From: Thiohalocapsa sp. ML1
GTDB taxonomy: Bacteria; Pseudomonadota; Gammaproteobacteria; Chromatiales; Chromatiaceae
DNA: 64,000 bases
Reading direction: 5' to 3'
Assembly (NCBI RefSeq): GCF_001469165.1
Contig: NZ_JABX01000030.1
Coordinates: forward strand, 1 to 64,000
Shown here: piece by piece, positions 1 to 7,938 of the stretch
How positions within the stretch are numbered: position 1 is the first letter of the stretch
How the letters are laid out: every line of letters begins with the position of its first letter
Position numbers and translations under genes: made by a program
Notes under the pieces: model-generated
Seen by the model: only the letters and a program-made list of their open reading frames with translations
What the model was told of the DNA's origin: nothing
Database searches by the model: none

Positions 1-830
1 GGGCCGAGCACGCGGGTCCGGTCGGCGAGCAGCGCCTCCAAGGCGGCGATAGCGGGCTGGATCTCGCCGGCTTGGGCGCGGCAGTAGGCGATGTTGTAGC
101 GCGTCCTGAGCGTGTCGGGATGGTCCGGGCCGAGCACGCGGGTCGAGTCGGCGAGCAGGGCCTCGAAGGCGGCGATGGCGGGTTGGATCTCGCCGGCTTG
201 GGCACGCCAGAAGGCGATGTTGTTGCGCGTCCTGAGCGTGTGGGGATGGTCCGGGCCGAGCACGCGGGTCTGGGCGACGAGCAGTGCCTCGGATGCGGCG
301 ATGGCGGGCTGGATCTCGCCGGCTTCGGCGCGCAGGGAGGCGATGTTATTGCGCGTCCTGAGCGTGTCGGGATGGTCCGGGCCGAGCACGCGGGTCCGGT
401 CGGCGAGCAGGTCCTCTAAGGCGGCGATGGCGGGCTGGATCTCGCCCGCTTCGGCGCGGCAGACGGCAATGTCGCTGCGCGTCGCGAGCGTGTCGGGATG
501 ATCCGGGCCGAGCACGCGGGTCTCGTCGGCCAGCAGGTCCTCGAAGGCGGCGAGGGCAGGCTCGATCTCGCCGGCTTCGGCGCGCCAGTAGGCGATGTTG
601 CTGCGCGTACTGAGCGTGTCGGGATGGTCCGGGCCGAGCACGCGGGTCCGGTCGGCGAGCAGGTCCTCGAAGGCGGCGATCGCGGGTTGGATCTCGCCGG
701 CTTGGGCGCGGCAGTAGGCGATGTTGTTGCGCGTCGTGAGCGTGTCGGGATGGTCCGGGCCGAGCACGCGGGTCTGGTCGGCGAGCAGGTCCTCGGAGGC
801 GGCAATGGCGGGCTCGATCTTGCCTGACTC
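1..830 (-). repeat. 126-bp tandem coding repeats (TPR units)
   Basis: The block containing GGTCCGGGCCGAGCACGCGG recurs at about 121, 247, 373, 499, 625 and 751, with a partial copy at 1. The spacing is exactly 126 bp, or 42 codons. Copies differ by only a few bases, which points to recent expansion or gene conversion inside the TPR gene. Confidence 0.95.
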
Positions 831-2606
831 GCCAAGGGCATAGGCAAACCCTGCGCGGACATCCAGCGCTTGCGTACTCGCGTGATCCACGGCGAGCCCC
901 CGCGCCCGCTCGCCCAGCCGGATTCGCAGCGGCAGCTCCAGCGGCTGATCCTCCAGCGCCCCCAGCAGCGCCCGGATGGCGACCAGGGCGTCAGCGTCGG
1001 CGATGCCACCCTGCCCGCCGCGGTGCAGCGTCAGCGTGAGGCGCGCGCGATGCTGGGTCTCGGCGCTGGCGTCGTCGAATCCGGCGGCCTTGATGCAGGC
1101 GCCGAGCTGGGTGAGGAAGGCGGCCTTCTTGGACTTGCGGAACTGGCTGCCGAAGGCCTGGCGGGCGATCTCCAGTTGGTCGGGCTCGTTGAAGCGGCGC
1201 AGCCACTCGGTGAGGCCGCGCACCCAGCCGTGGGGGATGCGGTCTTGGGCCAGGGTGTCGCGAATGGCGGCGTGGTCCGCAATGGCCTCGCAACCGGCGG
1301 TGGCCCGGCCCACCAGGTCGCGGTCCCAGGCGGTCTCGTCGTCCGGGATGGCCAGGGTGGCGAGCACCAGTGCCTGCTGGACCTGGGGCGGCAGGTCGTC
1401 CCAGATGCGCTTGTAGTAGGCGGCGACGTCGTCGGCCAGGTCTGCGATCTCCTCGGGCTCCAGGGCCAGGTCCCCGTCCGGAAAATCCAGGCGCCAGGCC
1501 TTCTGACGACAGACCAGCTCCAGCATCATGGGGTTGTTGTAGCGCGCGCCCAGGCGGCGCAGGGTGTCGGGCTCGGCCTTGGGGTAGTAGGCGAGCACCA
1601 GCCGCTCCATGTCCGCCGCCGGCAACTCGCCGAGGCCGGCCTCCGCCGGCAGGGAGGCGGGCGCCGGGGCGTCGTGCCGCACCCGCAGGCAGCGCTGGCC
1701 GAGGTCGGGATCTTGCGTCAGGGCGATCAGCCGGGGTTGATGCTCCAGCTCGCCGGGCCAGGTGCTGCTGATGACGAGGATGGCGGCGTTGGTACGCACC
1801 AGGCGCTCCAGCAGCTCGGCGATCAGGGGCGGCGCCCAATGCAGATCCTCGATGAAGACGATCACCGGCAGGCCGGGCCGGGCCAGGCTGCCGAGGTTGT
1901 TGATGGTGTCGTCCAGCAGGTTCGGTTGCGCCTCCGGCAAGGGGCCGGACAGGGCGAGGGCCGCCTTGCGCTCGGCGCCGGCCTTGATCCTCTCGTCGCC
2001 ACGCCGCGCCAGCCAGACCAGCAGCCCGCTGAAAGGCACACTGCCCGAGTTCATCAGCAGCGCCAGCGCCTCCCCGACGCCGTATCCGGTGACCTCGTCG
2101 ACCAGCGCCGACAGGGCAGCGCGGGCGTCCGCGAGGCTTGGGAAGGCGCGATCATGGAACTTGACCAGCGCGGCCCGGGCCAGCTCCAGGTAGACGGCGT
2201 GGCGCTCGATCTGCTGCTCGATGTCCTTGCGCAGGATGCTGGAGGCGGCGCCGTTCTTGTAGTCGGCACCGGACAGGCCCCACCAGAAAAAGTCCGGCAG
2301 GCTGCCGGAGGCGCGGTTCAGCTTGTCCCACTCGGGATAGACCCGCTTGCGCCGGTCGGCGATGTCGTCGGACTGCGCGGCGGCGGTGGCCTCCAGGATG
2401 GTGGCCGGCCAATAGGCTTGCGCCTGGCGGGCGGCGAGGCGCTCGAACAGGGCCTGGGCGACGCGGGTCTTGCCCCAGCCGGACGGGGCCTCCAGCGACA
2501 CCCAGCGGGTCGTGCCGGTCTGCTGCACCTCGTCCACCAGGGCGAGCAGGCCATCGACGAGACGGATGCGCGATGCGCCGAGCAGCGGTGGTTGCGGTCT
2601 GTCCAT
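1..2606 (-). CDS. STAND-like P-loop ATPase with C-terminal TPR repeats (3' end outside window)
   Basis: The reading frame starts at 2606 and is open to the left edge, so about 868 residues are visible and the C-terminus is missing. A TGA lies in frame at 2628-2630, so no earlier start is available, and GGAG sits about 10 bases upstream of the ATG. A Walker A loop (APSGWGKT, residues 40-47) and a Walker B-like strand (VIVFIEDLHWA, near residue 255) define an AAA_16/NB-ARC-type ATPase. The C-terminal part is kinesin-light-chain-type TPR: 42-residue units containing RVLGPDHPDTL and AGEIQPAIAAFE. At least seven units are seen with an exact 126-bp period. By family analogy it would sense a partner through the TPRs and switch by ATP binding. 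A regulatory or defence role is only inference. Confidence 0.8.
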   Translation of the reverse strand, partial: MDRPQPPLLGASRIRLVDGLLALVDEVQQTGTTRWVSLEAPSGWGKTRVAQALFERLAARQAQAYWPATILEATAAAQSDDIADRRKRVYPEWDKLNRASGSLPDFFWWGLSGADYKNGAASSILRKDIEQQIERHAVYLELARAALVKFHDRAFPSLADARAALSALVDEVTGYGVGEALALLMNSGSVPFSGLLVWLARRGDERIKAGAERKAALALSGPLPEAQPNLLDDTINNLGSLARPGLPVIVFIEDLHWAPPLIAELLERLVRTNAAILVISSTWPGELEHQPRLIALTQDPDLGQRCLRVRHDAPAPASLPAEAGLGELPAADMERLVLAYYPKAEPDTLRRLGARYNNPMMLELVCRQKAWRLDFPDGDLALEPEEIADLADDVAAYYKRIWDDLPPQVQQALVLATLAIPDDETAWDRDLVGRATAGCEAIADHAAIRDTLAQDRIPHGWVRGLTEWLRRFNEPDQLEIARQAFGSQFRKSKKAAFLTQLGACIKAAGFDDASAETQHRARLTLTLHRGGQGGIADADALVAIRALLGALEDQPLELPLRIRLGERARGLAVDHASTQALDVRAGFAYALGESGKIEPAIAASEDLLADQTRVLGPDHPDTLTTRNNIAYCRAQAGEIQPAIAAFEDLLADRTRVLGPDHPDTLSTRSNIAYWRAEAGEIEPALAAFEDLLADETRVLGPDHPDTLATRSDIAVCRAEAGEIQPAIAALEDLLADRTRVLGPDHPDTLRTRNNIASLRAEAGEIQPAIAASEALLVAQTRVLGPDHPHTLRTRNNIAFWRAQAGEIQPAIAAFEALLADSTRVLGPDHPDTLRTRYNIAYCRAQAGEIQPAIAALEALLADRTRVLG

Positions 2607-3233
2607 GGCTTCGGCTCCACGCCAGGTTCACGTCTAAGGAGACACCGATTGACTGCGCATCCTGCCCAAAAATCGGACGGAGCCGGACGACGGGGTCTCC
2701 CGGCTCCTGGACGGTAGACGATTCTACAACGGAGCACGGTTCTCCGAGCGCCGTGGTGATGCGGGGATACAGGGACAAACCAAAATCAATCAGGGGATAC
2801 AGGGACAGACGACGTATCAATGCCCCTGGGGACAACGCTATGCGTAAGCCGGCCATTGATGCGTGGCCAACTCGCTGCCCGCTGCCGCCATAGGTGCGAT
2901 CAGCGTGCCGATGGCCGCCGCCTGCCGTGGCCCGCTGTACCCCAACCCGAGCAGCTCGGCAGCCACGCTGCCGCGAGGGTCAAGCGTGCGCAATTCGACG
3001 ATGGCACTGCGGCGCGCCGCCGAAGCTCAAGTCATTGCGAGCGGTCTTTCAGCAAGCTGCGCACGGGGTTGCTGCGATGGCGATGGCGATGGCCGGATCA
3101 CAGGTCGACGCGACTGCTCTGGTGCCCGCGGCAGAGCGGGCGATAGCGCCGCATTGGGTCGCTAAAGCATCAGCGGCCGAGGCCTCGGACACGCCTGCGC
3201 TGTCTCCCCCGCGATCCACCCATCCACGATGAT
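2607..3233. other. Gene-poor gap with repeat remnants
   Basis: No convincing complete gene is seen. 2637-2706 is one copy of a hairpin repeat also found at 33441-33519. 2765-2845 holds two copies of a GGGGATACAGGGACA motif, the kind of sequence often seen beside REP-associated transposases, but no transposase is present. On the minus strand 2843-3030 is an open frame ending in a TAG with coding-like composition (it contains GTLIAPMAAAGSELATH). It has no start and could be the tail of a decayed gene. The rest looks non-coding. Confidence 0.5.
2637..2706 (-). repeat. Dispersed hairpin repeat, copy 1
   Basis: This matches 33441-33519 in inverted orientation. Shared blocks are GAGACACCGATTGA, TCCTGCCCAA and AATCGGACGGAGCCGG. 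The second copy can fold at its GATTG...GGGC/GCCC...CAATC arms. It lies just upstream of the TPR-ATPase start and so may sit in that gene's leader. Confidence 0.7.
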
Positions 3234-4025
3234 TCAGCGCGCTCCGCCAATGGCCGCCGCGAGCACCGCGTCCGGCGCCTCCAGCAGCAGGTTGTGGCCG
3301 ACGTCGGGGACGATGTGGACGGCGGTGGCCGGCCGCTCGCGGGCGATGCGCTTGGCGATGGCGACGAACTTGTCGTCCCGCGCGCCGGCCAGCCAGCCGA
3401 GCCGCCCCGGCCAGCGGGCGAGCGCGTCCCAGGTGTCCGGCATCTCGGCGAGGCCGAAGCAGGCCAGGCTCGCGGCGAGCCCGTCCGCGCGCTGCGCCAG
3501 CCGGCGTCGGCGCTGCTCCGCCAGCACCGCCGTCAGCAGCCCCGCCTGGCTCGCGAACAGCGGCTGCCGCTCCCAGGCAGCGACGAAGGCGGCGATGCCC
3601 TGCTCGCGCAGCAGCGCGATCCAGCGGGCGTCCTGCGCGCGACGGCCTGCGCGCTGGCCGGCATTGAAGAGCCCCGGATGCGCGGAGACGATGGTCGCCG
3701 CACGGAAGCGTTCCGGCGCCGCCGCGAGCAGGGCCAGCGCGATGCGCCCGCCCAGGGAGTAGCCGACCAGTGCCTCAATGCCCGCCGGCAGCGCGGCGAG
3801 CAGGCGCTCGATCTCCGCCGCGAAGTCACCCGTCGGGTCCGGGCTCCCGCCATGGCCCGGCAGATCCGGCGCCAGCGCGCCCGGGCCGTCCGCCGGCCAC
3901 CAGGCCCAGTCCGCGCCCGTGCCGGTGAAGCCGTGCAGCAGCAGCGTCGCTGGGGGCCGCAAGGGGTCGCCGACGCGGCGACAGGCGTAACCTGGCAGCG
4001 GATTGGTTTCGGTTGCTTGCGTCAT
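3234..4025 (-). CDS. menH: MenH: 2-succinyl-6-hydroxy-2,4-cyclohexadiene-1-carboxylate synthase
   Basis: This is an alpha/beta hydrolase of 263 residues that would remove pyruvate from the MenD product in menaquinone synthesis in the cytoplasm. Visible signatures are LLLHGFTGTGADW (oxyanion region), the nucleophile elbow GYSLGGR, an acid-side GARDDKF and the catalytic-His segment DVGHNLLLEAP. The frame is open further upstream inside menC. The ATG at 4025 (MTQATE) is preferred because it gives the family length and starts just after the menC stop at 4049. It is the last of four menaquinone genes on this strand. A general alpha/beta hydrolase is the alternative, but the neighbours make MenH very likely. 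Confidence 0.87.
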   Translation of the reverse strand: MTQATETNPLPGYACRRVGDPLRPPATLLLHGFTGTGADWAWWPADGPGALAPDLPGHGGSPDPTGDFAAEIERLLAALPAGIEALVGYSLGGRIALALLAAAPERFRAATIVSAHPGLFNAGQRAGRRAQDARWIALLREQGIAAFVAAWERQPLFASQAGLLTAVLAEQRRRRLAQRADGLAASLACFGLAEMPDTWDALARWPGRLGWLAGARDDKFVAIAKRIARERPATAVHIVPDVGHNLLLEAPDAVLAAAIGGAR

Positions 4026-4048
4026 GGTGGAGCGCTCAACGTCTGTCC

Positions 4049-5215
4049 CTACCCGTAATGCTCGCCGCAGCCGGCTGCAAAGCCGCTGCCGCCGACATCC
4101 GGCAGCCGGATCGCGCCGTCCTCGATGGCCGGCGGCGTGCCCAGGTCCGACGCCAGCCAAGCCGCCGTCGCCAGCCCGTGCGCAAGCGGGCTGCCGGTGG
4201 CCGCCGCCAGTTGCGCCGTCGCCCAGAGCCCCGCAGCGGATTCGACGACGGTCGTCACGACGACCTCGTGCCCGGCGGCTTGAGCCCGTGCCGCGAGCCC
4301 GAGCGTGCGGCGCAGGCCGCCCAGCACCGCCGGCTTGAGCACCAGCCGACGCACGGGCAGGTGCCGCGGGTCCATGGCGCCAACGGCAAGCCCCGTCGGC
4401 TGGGTTGAGGAACGAAACCCGGCATCCCCCGCGCCGCGGGCCACCGCCATGCCGGGAGACGCGCGCTGATCCGACCCGACGAACGCCGACCCCAGGCGGC
4501 CCAGGGACTCATCCAGGGCCAGGCTGAACAGGGCGGCGGCTTGCAGGCGTGCGAGCTCGGCGGCGTCCGGCTCGGCGAGCGGCTCCTCGATGCAGTCGAT
4601 GGGCAGCCCCGACAACGCGTCGATCCAGCGCGCGGCGAGCGCCGCATCCCAGGCGCCGTTGGCGTCGAGCCGCAGGCTCGCGCCGGGCGGCAGCAGCGCG
4701 GCGGCGGCGCGGATGCGCGGGACCTCGATGTCGATGCCCGCGGTGCCGACCTTGAGCTTCAGCACCCGAAAGCCGGCGGCGACGGCGCGCTCGACCTGGA
4801 CCGGCTCCAGCGTCGCGGCGGCGCCGAGCATGGCGTTGACCGCGACCCGCTCCAGCGCGTCCGCCGCCAGGAGCCGGCGCAGCGGGACAACGTCGCGCCG
4901 GGCGGTGAGGTCCAGCAGCGCCGTCTCCACCGCGCAGTCCGCGGCGGGGGTCGCGACTGCCCCGGCAGCGAGCGCTGCCAGCAGCGCCTCGGCGCCGGCG
5001 CCGGCGCGCTCGCACCAGTGACGCAGCCGGCGCTCGGCCTGCTCGGCGGTCTCGGTGCCGACCTCGGGCAGCGGGGCGCAGTCGCCGAAGCCGGTGAAGC
5101 CGTCGGCCTCGGCCTGCACCAGCCAGCCGGCGCGGACCTCGCAGAGCCCACGGGCCGTGCGCCAGGGGCGGCGCAGCGGCAGTCGATAGGGGATGGTGCT
5201 GAGCCGTAGCGCCAT
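4049..5215 (-). CDS. menC: MenC: o-succinylbenzoate synthase, carrying an in-frame insertion
   Basis: This 388-residue enolase-superfamily enzyme dehydrates SHCHC to o-succinylbenzoate. Superfamily signatures are the KLKVG lysine strand, LRLDANGAW, IEEPL, LALDES and VLKPAVLGG, covering the metal ligands and catalytic lysines. Between LALDES and VLKPAVLGG the protein has about 40 extra residues (GSAFVGSDQRASPG through STQPTGLAVG) where this family normally has a short link. The DNA there is a palindromic repeat with a GGTTGAGGAACGAAACCC core, so the insertion looks like a mobile repeat that kept the frame. Whether the enzyme still works cannot be told from sequence. It lies between menA and menH. 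Confidence 0.88.
   Translation of the reverse strand: MALRLSTIPYRLPLRRPWRTARGLCEVRAGWLVQAEADGFTGFGDCAPLPEVGTETAEQAERRLRHWCERAGAGAEALLAALAAGAVATPAADCAVETALLDLTARRDVVPLRRLLAADALERVAVNAMLGAAATLEPVQVERAVAAGFRVLKLKVGTAGIDIEVPRIRAAAALLPPGASLRLDANGAWDAALAARWIDALSGLPIDCIEEPLAEPDAAELARLQAAALFSLALDESLGRLGSAFVGSDQRASPGMAVARGAGDAGFRSSTQPTGLAVGAMDPRHLPVRRLVLKPAVLGGLRRTLGLAARAQAAGHEVVVTTVVESAAGLWATAQLAAATGSPLAHGLATAAWLASDLGTPPAIEDGAIRLPDVGGSGFAAGCGEHYG
4391..4484 (-). repeat. Palindromic repeat inserted in frame in menC
   Basis: Arms CCCGGCAT and ATGCCGGG face each other around 4428-4454. The outer parts GTCGGCTGGGT and ACCCGAC also pair. The GGTTGAGGAACGAAACCC core resembles widespread proteobacterial intergenic repeats. 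The segment has no stop in the menC frame. The boundaries are approximate. Confidence 0.65.
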
Positions 5216-5306
5216 GGACCGGCTGCGGGTCGATTACGACAGCGATAGATGAGATTCGGCCGCGCGGGGGCGGCGCGCGATTTCGATCCCGATCCCCGGC
5301 GTTTCC

Positions 5307-6236
5307 CTAACCGAGCAACCAGTGCACCAGCCCGTACAGCAGGAGCCCGAGCGCATACAGCGCCACCAGCAGCATCTGGTACTGCGCCGTGCGCGCGAGC
5401 AGCGCGTTCAGCGCGCGGCCCTCGCTGACGTTGAGCTGCCGCACGAGCCACAGCGCCGCCGGCAGCGCGACCAGCACGGGCCAGGTCCAGCCCGGCAGGC
5501 CGCCGAACAGCATCAGCGGCACCGGCGCCAGCAGCAGCCCGGCGTAGACCCGGCGCGCCGCGGGGCGGCCGAGCACGTGGCACAGCGTGCGGCGGCCGGC
5601 GGCGCGGTCGGTGTCGAAGTCCCGATAGTTGTTGAGCAGCAGCACCGCCGCCGCCGGCAGACCCAGGGCGATGCCGAGGCTGATGGCACCGGCGGACAGG
5701 CTGAGCGTTTGCAGATAATAGCTCCCAGCCACCGCGGCGATGCCGAAGAAGCACAGCACGTACAGCTCGCCGTAGGGGCCATAGGCGATGGGCTTGGGAC
5801 CGCCCGTGTAGGCATAGCCGGCGGCGATGGCGGCGAGCCCGAGCAGCAGGATGGGCCAGCCGCCGCGCACCACCAGCAGCAGGCCGAGCACGAAGCTGGT
5901 GAGAAAGGCGATGTGCGCGGCGCGCTTCACCTGCGCGCTGGTGAACCAGCCCTGGGCGGCGGCGCGGGGCGGCCCCAGGCGCTCGCCGGTGTCGGTGCCG
6001 CGCTCGAAGTCCGCGGCGTCGTTGTGCAGGTTGGTGCCGATCTGGATGCCGGCGGCGGCGAGCAGCGTCGCGAGCGCCGTCAGCGGCGCGATGCCGCCGG
6101 TGTCTGCCAGGGCCAGCAGCAGGGCGCCGACGACGGGTGTGACCGCCAGCGGCAGGGTCTTCGGCCGGGCGGCACTGACCCAGCGTCCGGCGTGCTGGCG
6201 AACGGCGTCCGGGGTGAGCTCGCCGGGCGTGCTCAC
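5307..6236 (-). CDS. menA: MenA: 1,4-dihydroxy-2-naphthoate polyprenyltransferase
   Basis: This UbiA-family membrane prenyltransferase (309 residues) attaches the polyprenyl tail to 1,4-dihydroxy-2-naphthoate. Both Asp-rich motifs are present: NLHNDAADFERGTDTGER and NNYRDFDTDRAAGRRT. About eight hydrophobic segments follow the usual MenA pattern, ending LLLYGLVHWLLG. The frame is open further upstream into menB. The GTG at 6236 (reads STPGELTPD after the start) gives the normal length and begins 59 bp after the menB stop. No strong ribosome-binding site is seen. It is second in the menB-menA-menC-menH run. Confidence 0.9.
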   Translation of the reverse strand: MSTPGELTPDAVRQHAGRWVSAARPKTLPLAVTPVVGALLLALADTGGIAPLTALATLLAAAGIQIGTNLHNDAADFERGTDTGERLGPPRAAAQGWFTSAQVKRAAHIAFLTSFVLGLLLVVRGGWPILLLGLAAIAAGYAYTGGPKPIAYGPYGELYVLCFFGIAAVAGSYYLQTLSLSAGAISLGIALGLPAAAVLLLNNYRDFDTDRAAGRRTLCHVLGRPAARRVYAGLLLAPVPLMLFGGLPGWTWPVLVALPAALWLVRQLNVSEGRALNALLARTAQYQMLLVALYALGLLLYGLVHWLLG

Positions 6237-6294
6237 GCGGGGGCGGCGCCACGGGCCGGGCAGCGCATCGCCGATTGTGCAGGGCCGCGCAGGG

Positions 6295-7125
6295 TCATGG
6301 CCGCCGCCGATAGCGCGAGAAGTCCGGCGCGCGCTTCTCCAGGAAGGCGTTGCGGCCCTCCTGCGCCTCTTCGGTCTGGTAGAAGAGCCCGGTGGCGTTG
6401 CCGGCGAGCTCCTGGATGCCGGCCAGCCCATCGGCATCGGCATTGAAGGCTGCCTTCAGGCACCGCAGCGCCGTCGGCGAGAGCGCGAGCATGCGCCGGC
6501 ACCAGTCGATGGTGGTCGGCTCCAGCTCCGCGATCGGTACCACGGCGTTGACGAGGCCCATGGCCAGCGCGTCCTCGGCGTCGTACTGCCGGCACAGGAA
6601 CCAGATCTCCTTCGCCTTCTTGAGCCCGACGGTGCGGGCCATAAGGCCGGCGCCATAGCCGGCGTCGAAGCTGCCGACCTTGGGGCCGGTCTGGCCGAAG
6701 CGGGCGTTGTCGGCCGCGATGCTGAGATCGCACACCAGGTGCAGCACATGGCCGCCGCCGATGGCGTAGCCGGCGATCATGGCCACCACCGGCTTCGGCA
6801 GCGTGCGGATGCGCCGTTGCAGCTCCAGCACGTTCAGGTGCTCGGTGCCGGCGGCGTCGCGGTAGCCGCCGTCGCCGCGCACGCGCTGATCGCCGCCGGA
6901 GCAGAAGGCGAGATCGCCCTTGCCCGTCAGGATCACGACGCCGACGGTGGGGTCGAGGTGCGCGCGGTGGAAGGCGTCCAACAGCTCGATCACCGTCTCG
7001 GGGCGGAAGGCGTTGCGCACCTCCGGGCGGTTGATGGTGATGCGCGCGATGCCCTCCGCGTGGTGGTATAGGATGTCCTCGTAGAGCACATCCTCGGGGG
7101 CCTGCCAGTCGGGGGCGGCATACAT
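6295..7125 (-). CDS. menB: MenB: 1,4-dihydroxy-2-naphthoyl-CoA synthase
   Basis: This crotonase-family enzyme of 276 residues closes the second ring of the naphthoquinone from o-succinylbenzoyl-CoA. Typical MenB signatures are [14 protein letters not shown], the oxyanion-hole segment [31 protein letters not shown], and [12 protein letters not shown]. The ATG at 7125 gives the family length, and the upstream in-frame extension is compositionally non-coding. It is first in the menaquinone run. menD, menE and menF are not in this window, so the pathway must be completed elsewhere. Confidence 0.93.
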   Translation of the reverse strand: MYAAPDWQAPEDVLYEDILYHHAEGIARITINRPEVRNAFRPETVIELLDAFHRAHLDPTVGVVILTGKGDLAFCSGGDQRVRGDGGYRDAAGTEHLNVLELQRRIRTLPKPVVAMIAGYAIGGGHVLHLVCDLSIAADNARFGQTGPKVGSFDAGYGAGLMARTVGLKKAKEIWFLCRQYDAEDALAMGLVNAVVPIAELEPTTIDWCRRMLALSPTALRCLKAAFNADADGLAGIQELAGNATGLFYQTEEAQEGRNAFLEKRAPDFSRYRRRP

Positions 7126-7310
7126 GGGGTCGGCGTTGTCTCTCAAGGCGGCTCGCTCGCGGGCTGGGCGGGGCAAGGGCGGGATTGTAACCGGCTGCCG
7201 CCGGTGAAGCGGCATCCCGGGGCGCCGTCGGTCTGTCTCTCTTGGAGCCCGGCGCGGCACGGGCCGAGGTCAGTCTGTCGGAGGACGCCGGCGCCGAACG
7301 CCCAAGGCGC

Positions 7311-7919
7311 TCACCCCGCCGAGACCGACCGCAGCGCCGTGCGGATGATCTCCTCCGAGGTCTTGGCGCCGTCGTCTACGGCACGCGCCATGCGGTTCGC
7401 GTCCGCGGGCTTGTAGCCGAGCGCGATCAGCGCGCTCACGGCGTCGGCGAGGGGCGCGTCGGCCGCTGCCGCCGCGGCCCCCGGGGTGTGTGCCGGCAGC
7501 ACGCCCGTGCCGCCAAGCGTGGCGACCCGGTCCTTCATCTCCATCACCAGCCGCTGCGCGGTCTTGCGGCCGATGCCGGGGAGCCGGCTCAGGGCGGTCA
7601 GGTCCTCCTGCTCCACCGCGAGGGCGAAGCGCTGCGCGTCCATGCCGGACAGGATGGCCAGCGCGAGCTTGGCGCCGACGCCGGTTACCTTGAGCAGGTC
7701 GCGGAACAGCGCGCGGTCGCGCTCCTGCAAAAAGCCATAGAGCACGTGCGCGTCCTCGCGCACCGCCAAGTGCGTGATCAGCGTCACCGGCTCGCCGACG
7801 GCGGGGAGGTCATAGAAGGTGCTCATGGGCGCCTCGACCTCGTAACCGACGCCGCCGACGTCGATCAGCACCTGCGGCGGGTGCTTGGCGAGGATTTGGC
7901 CATGGAGGCGTCCGATCAT
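7311..7919 (-). CDS. ruvA: RuvA: Holliday junction DNA helicase subunit
   Basis: RuvA binds four-way DNA junctions as a tetramer and loads the RuvB motor. At 202 residues the size is normal. The N-terminal OB fold begins MIGRLHG. Two helix-hairpin-helix motifs follow (LLKVTGVGAKLALAILSG and LSRLPGIGRKTAQRLV), with the C-terminal RuvB-binding helices reading ALGYKPADANRMARAV. The ATG at 7919 is the family start. It lies 19 bp after the stop of a beta-lactamase-like gene, and neither ruvC nor ruvB is adjacent, unlike the usual ruvCAB order. Confidence 0.95.
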   Translation of the reverse strand: MIGRLHGQILAKHPPQVLIDVGGVGYEVEAPMSTFYDLPAVGEPVTLITHLAVREDAHVLYGFLQERDRALFRDLLKVTGVGAKLALAILSGMDAQRFALAVEQEDLTALSRLPGIGRKTAQRLVMEMKDRVATLGGTGVLPAHTPGAAAAAADAPLADAVSALIALGYKPADANRMARAVDDGAKTSEEIIRTALRSVSAG

Positions 7920-7938
7920 GGTGGCGAAATGTACCTGA

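Noticed and set aside
870-2717. A 615-residue open frame on the plus strand opposite the TPR-ATPase
   Set aside because: It is antisense to a gene with clear Walker motifs and is rich in Gln/Gly/Val as expected from reversed high-GC codons.
2765-2845. Insertion sequence suggested by GGGGATACAGGGACA repeats
   Set aside because: No transposase frame or terminal inverted repeats with target duplication are visible. It is at most a relic.
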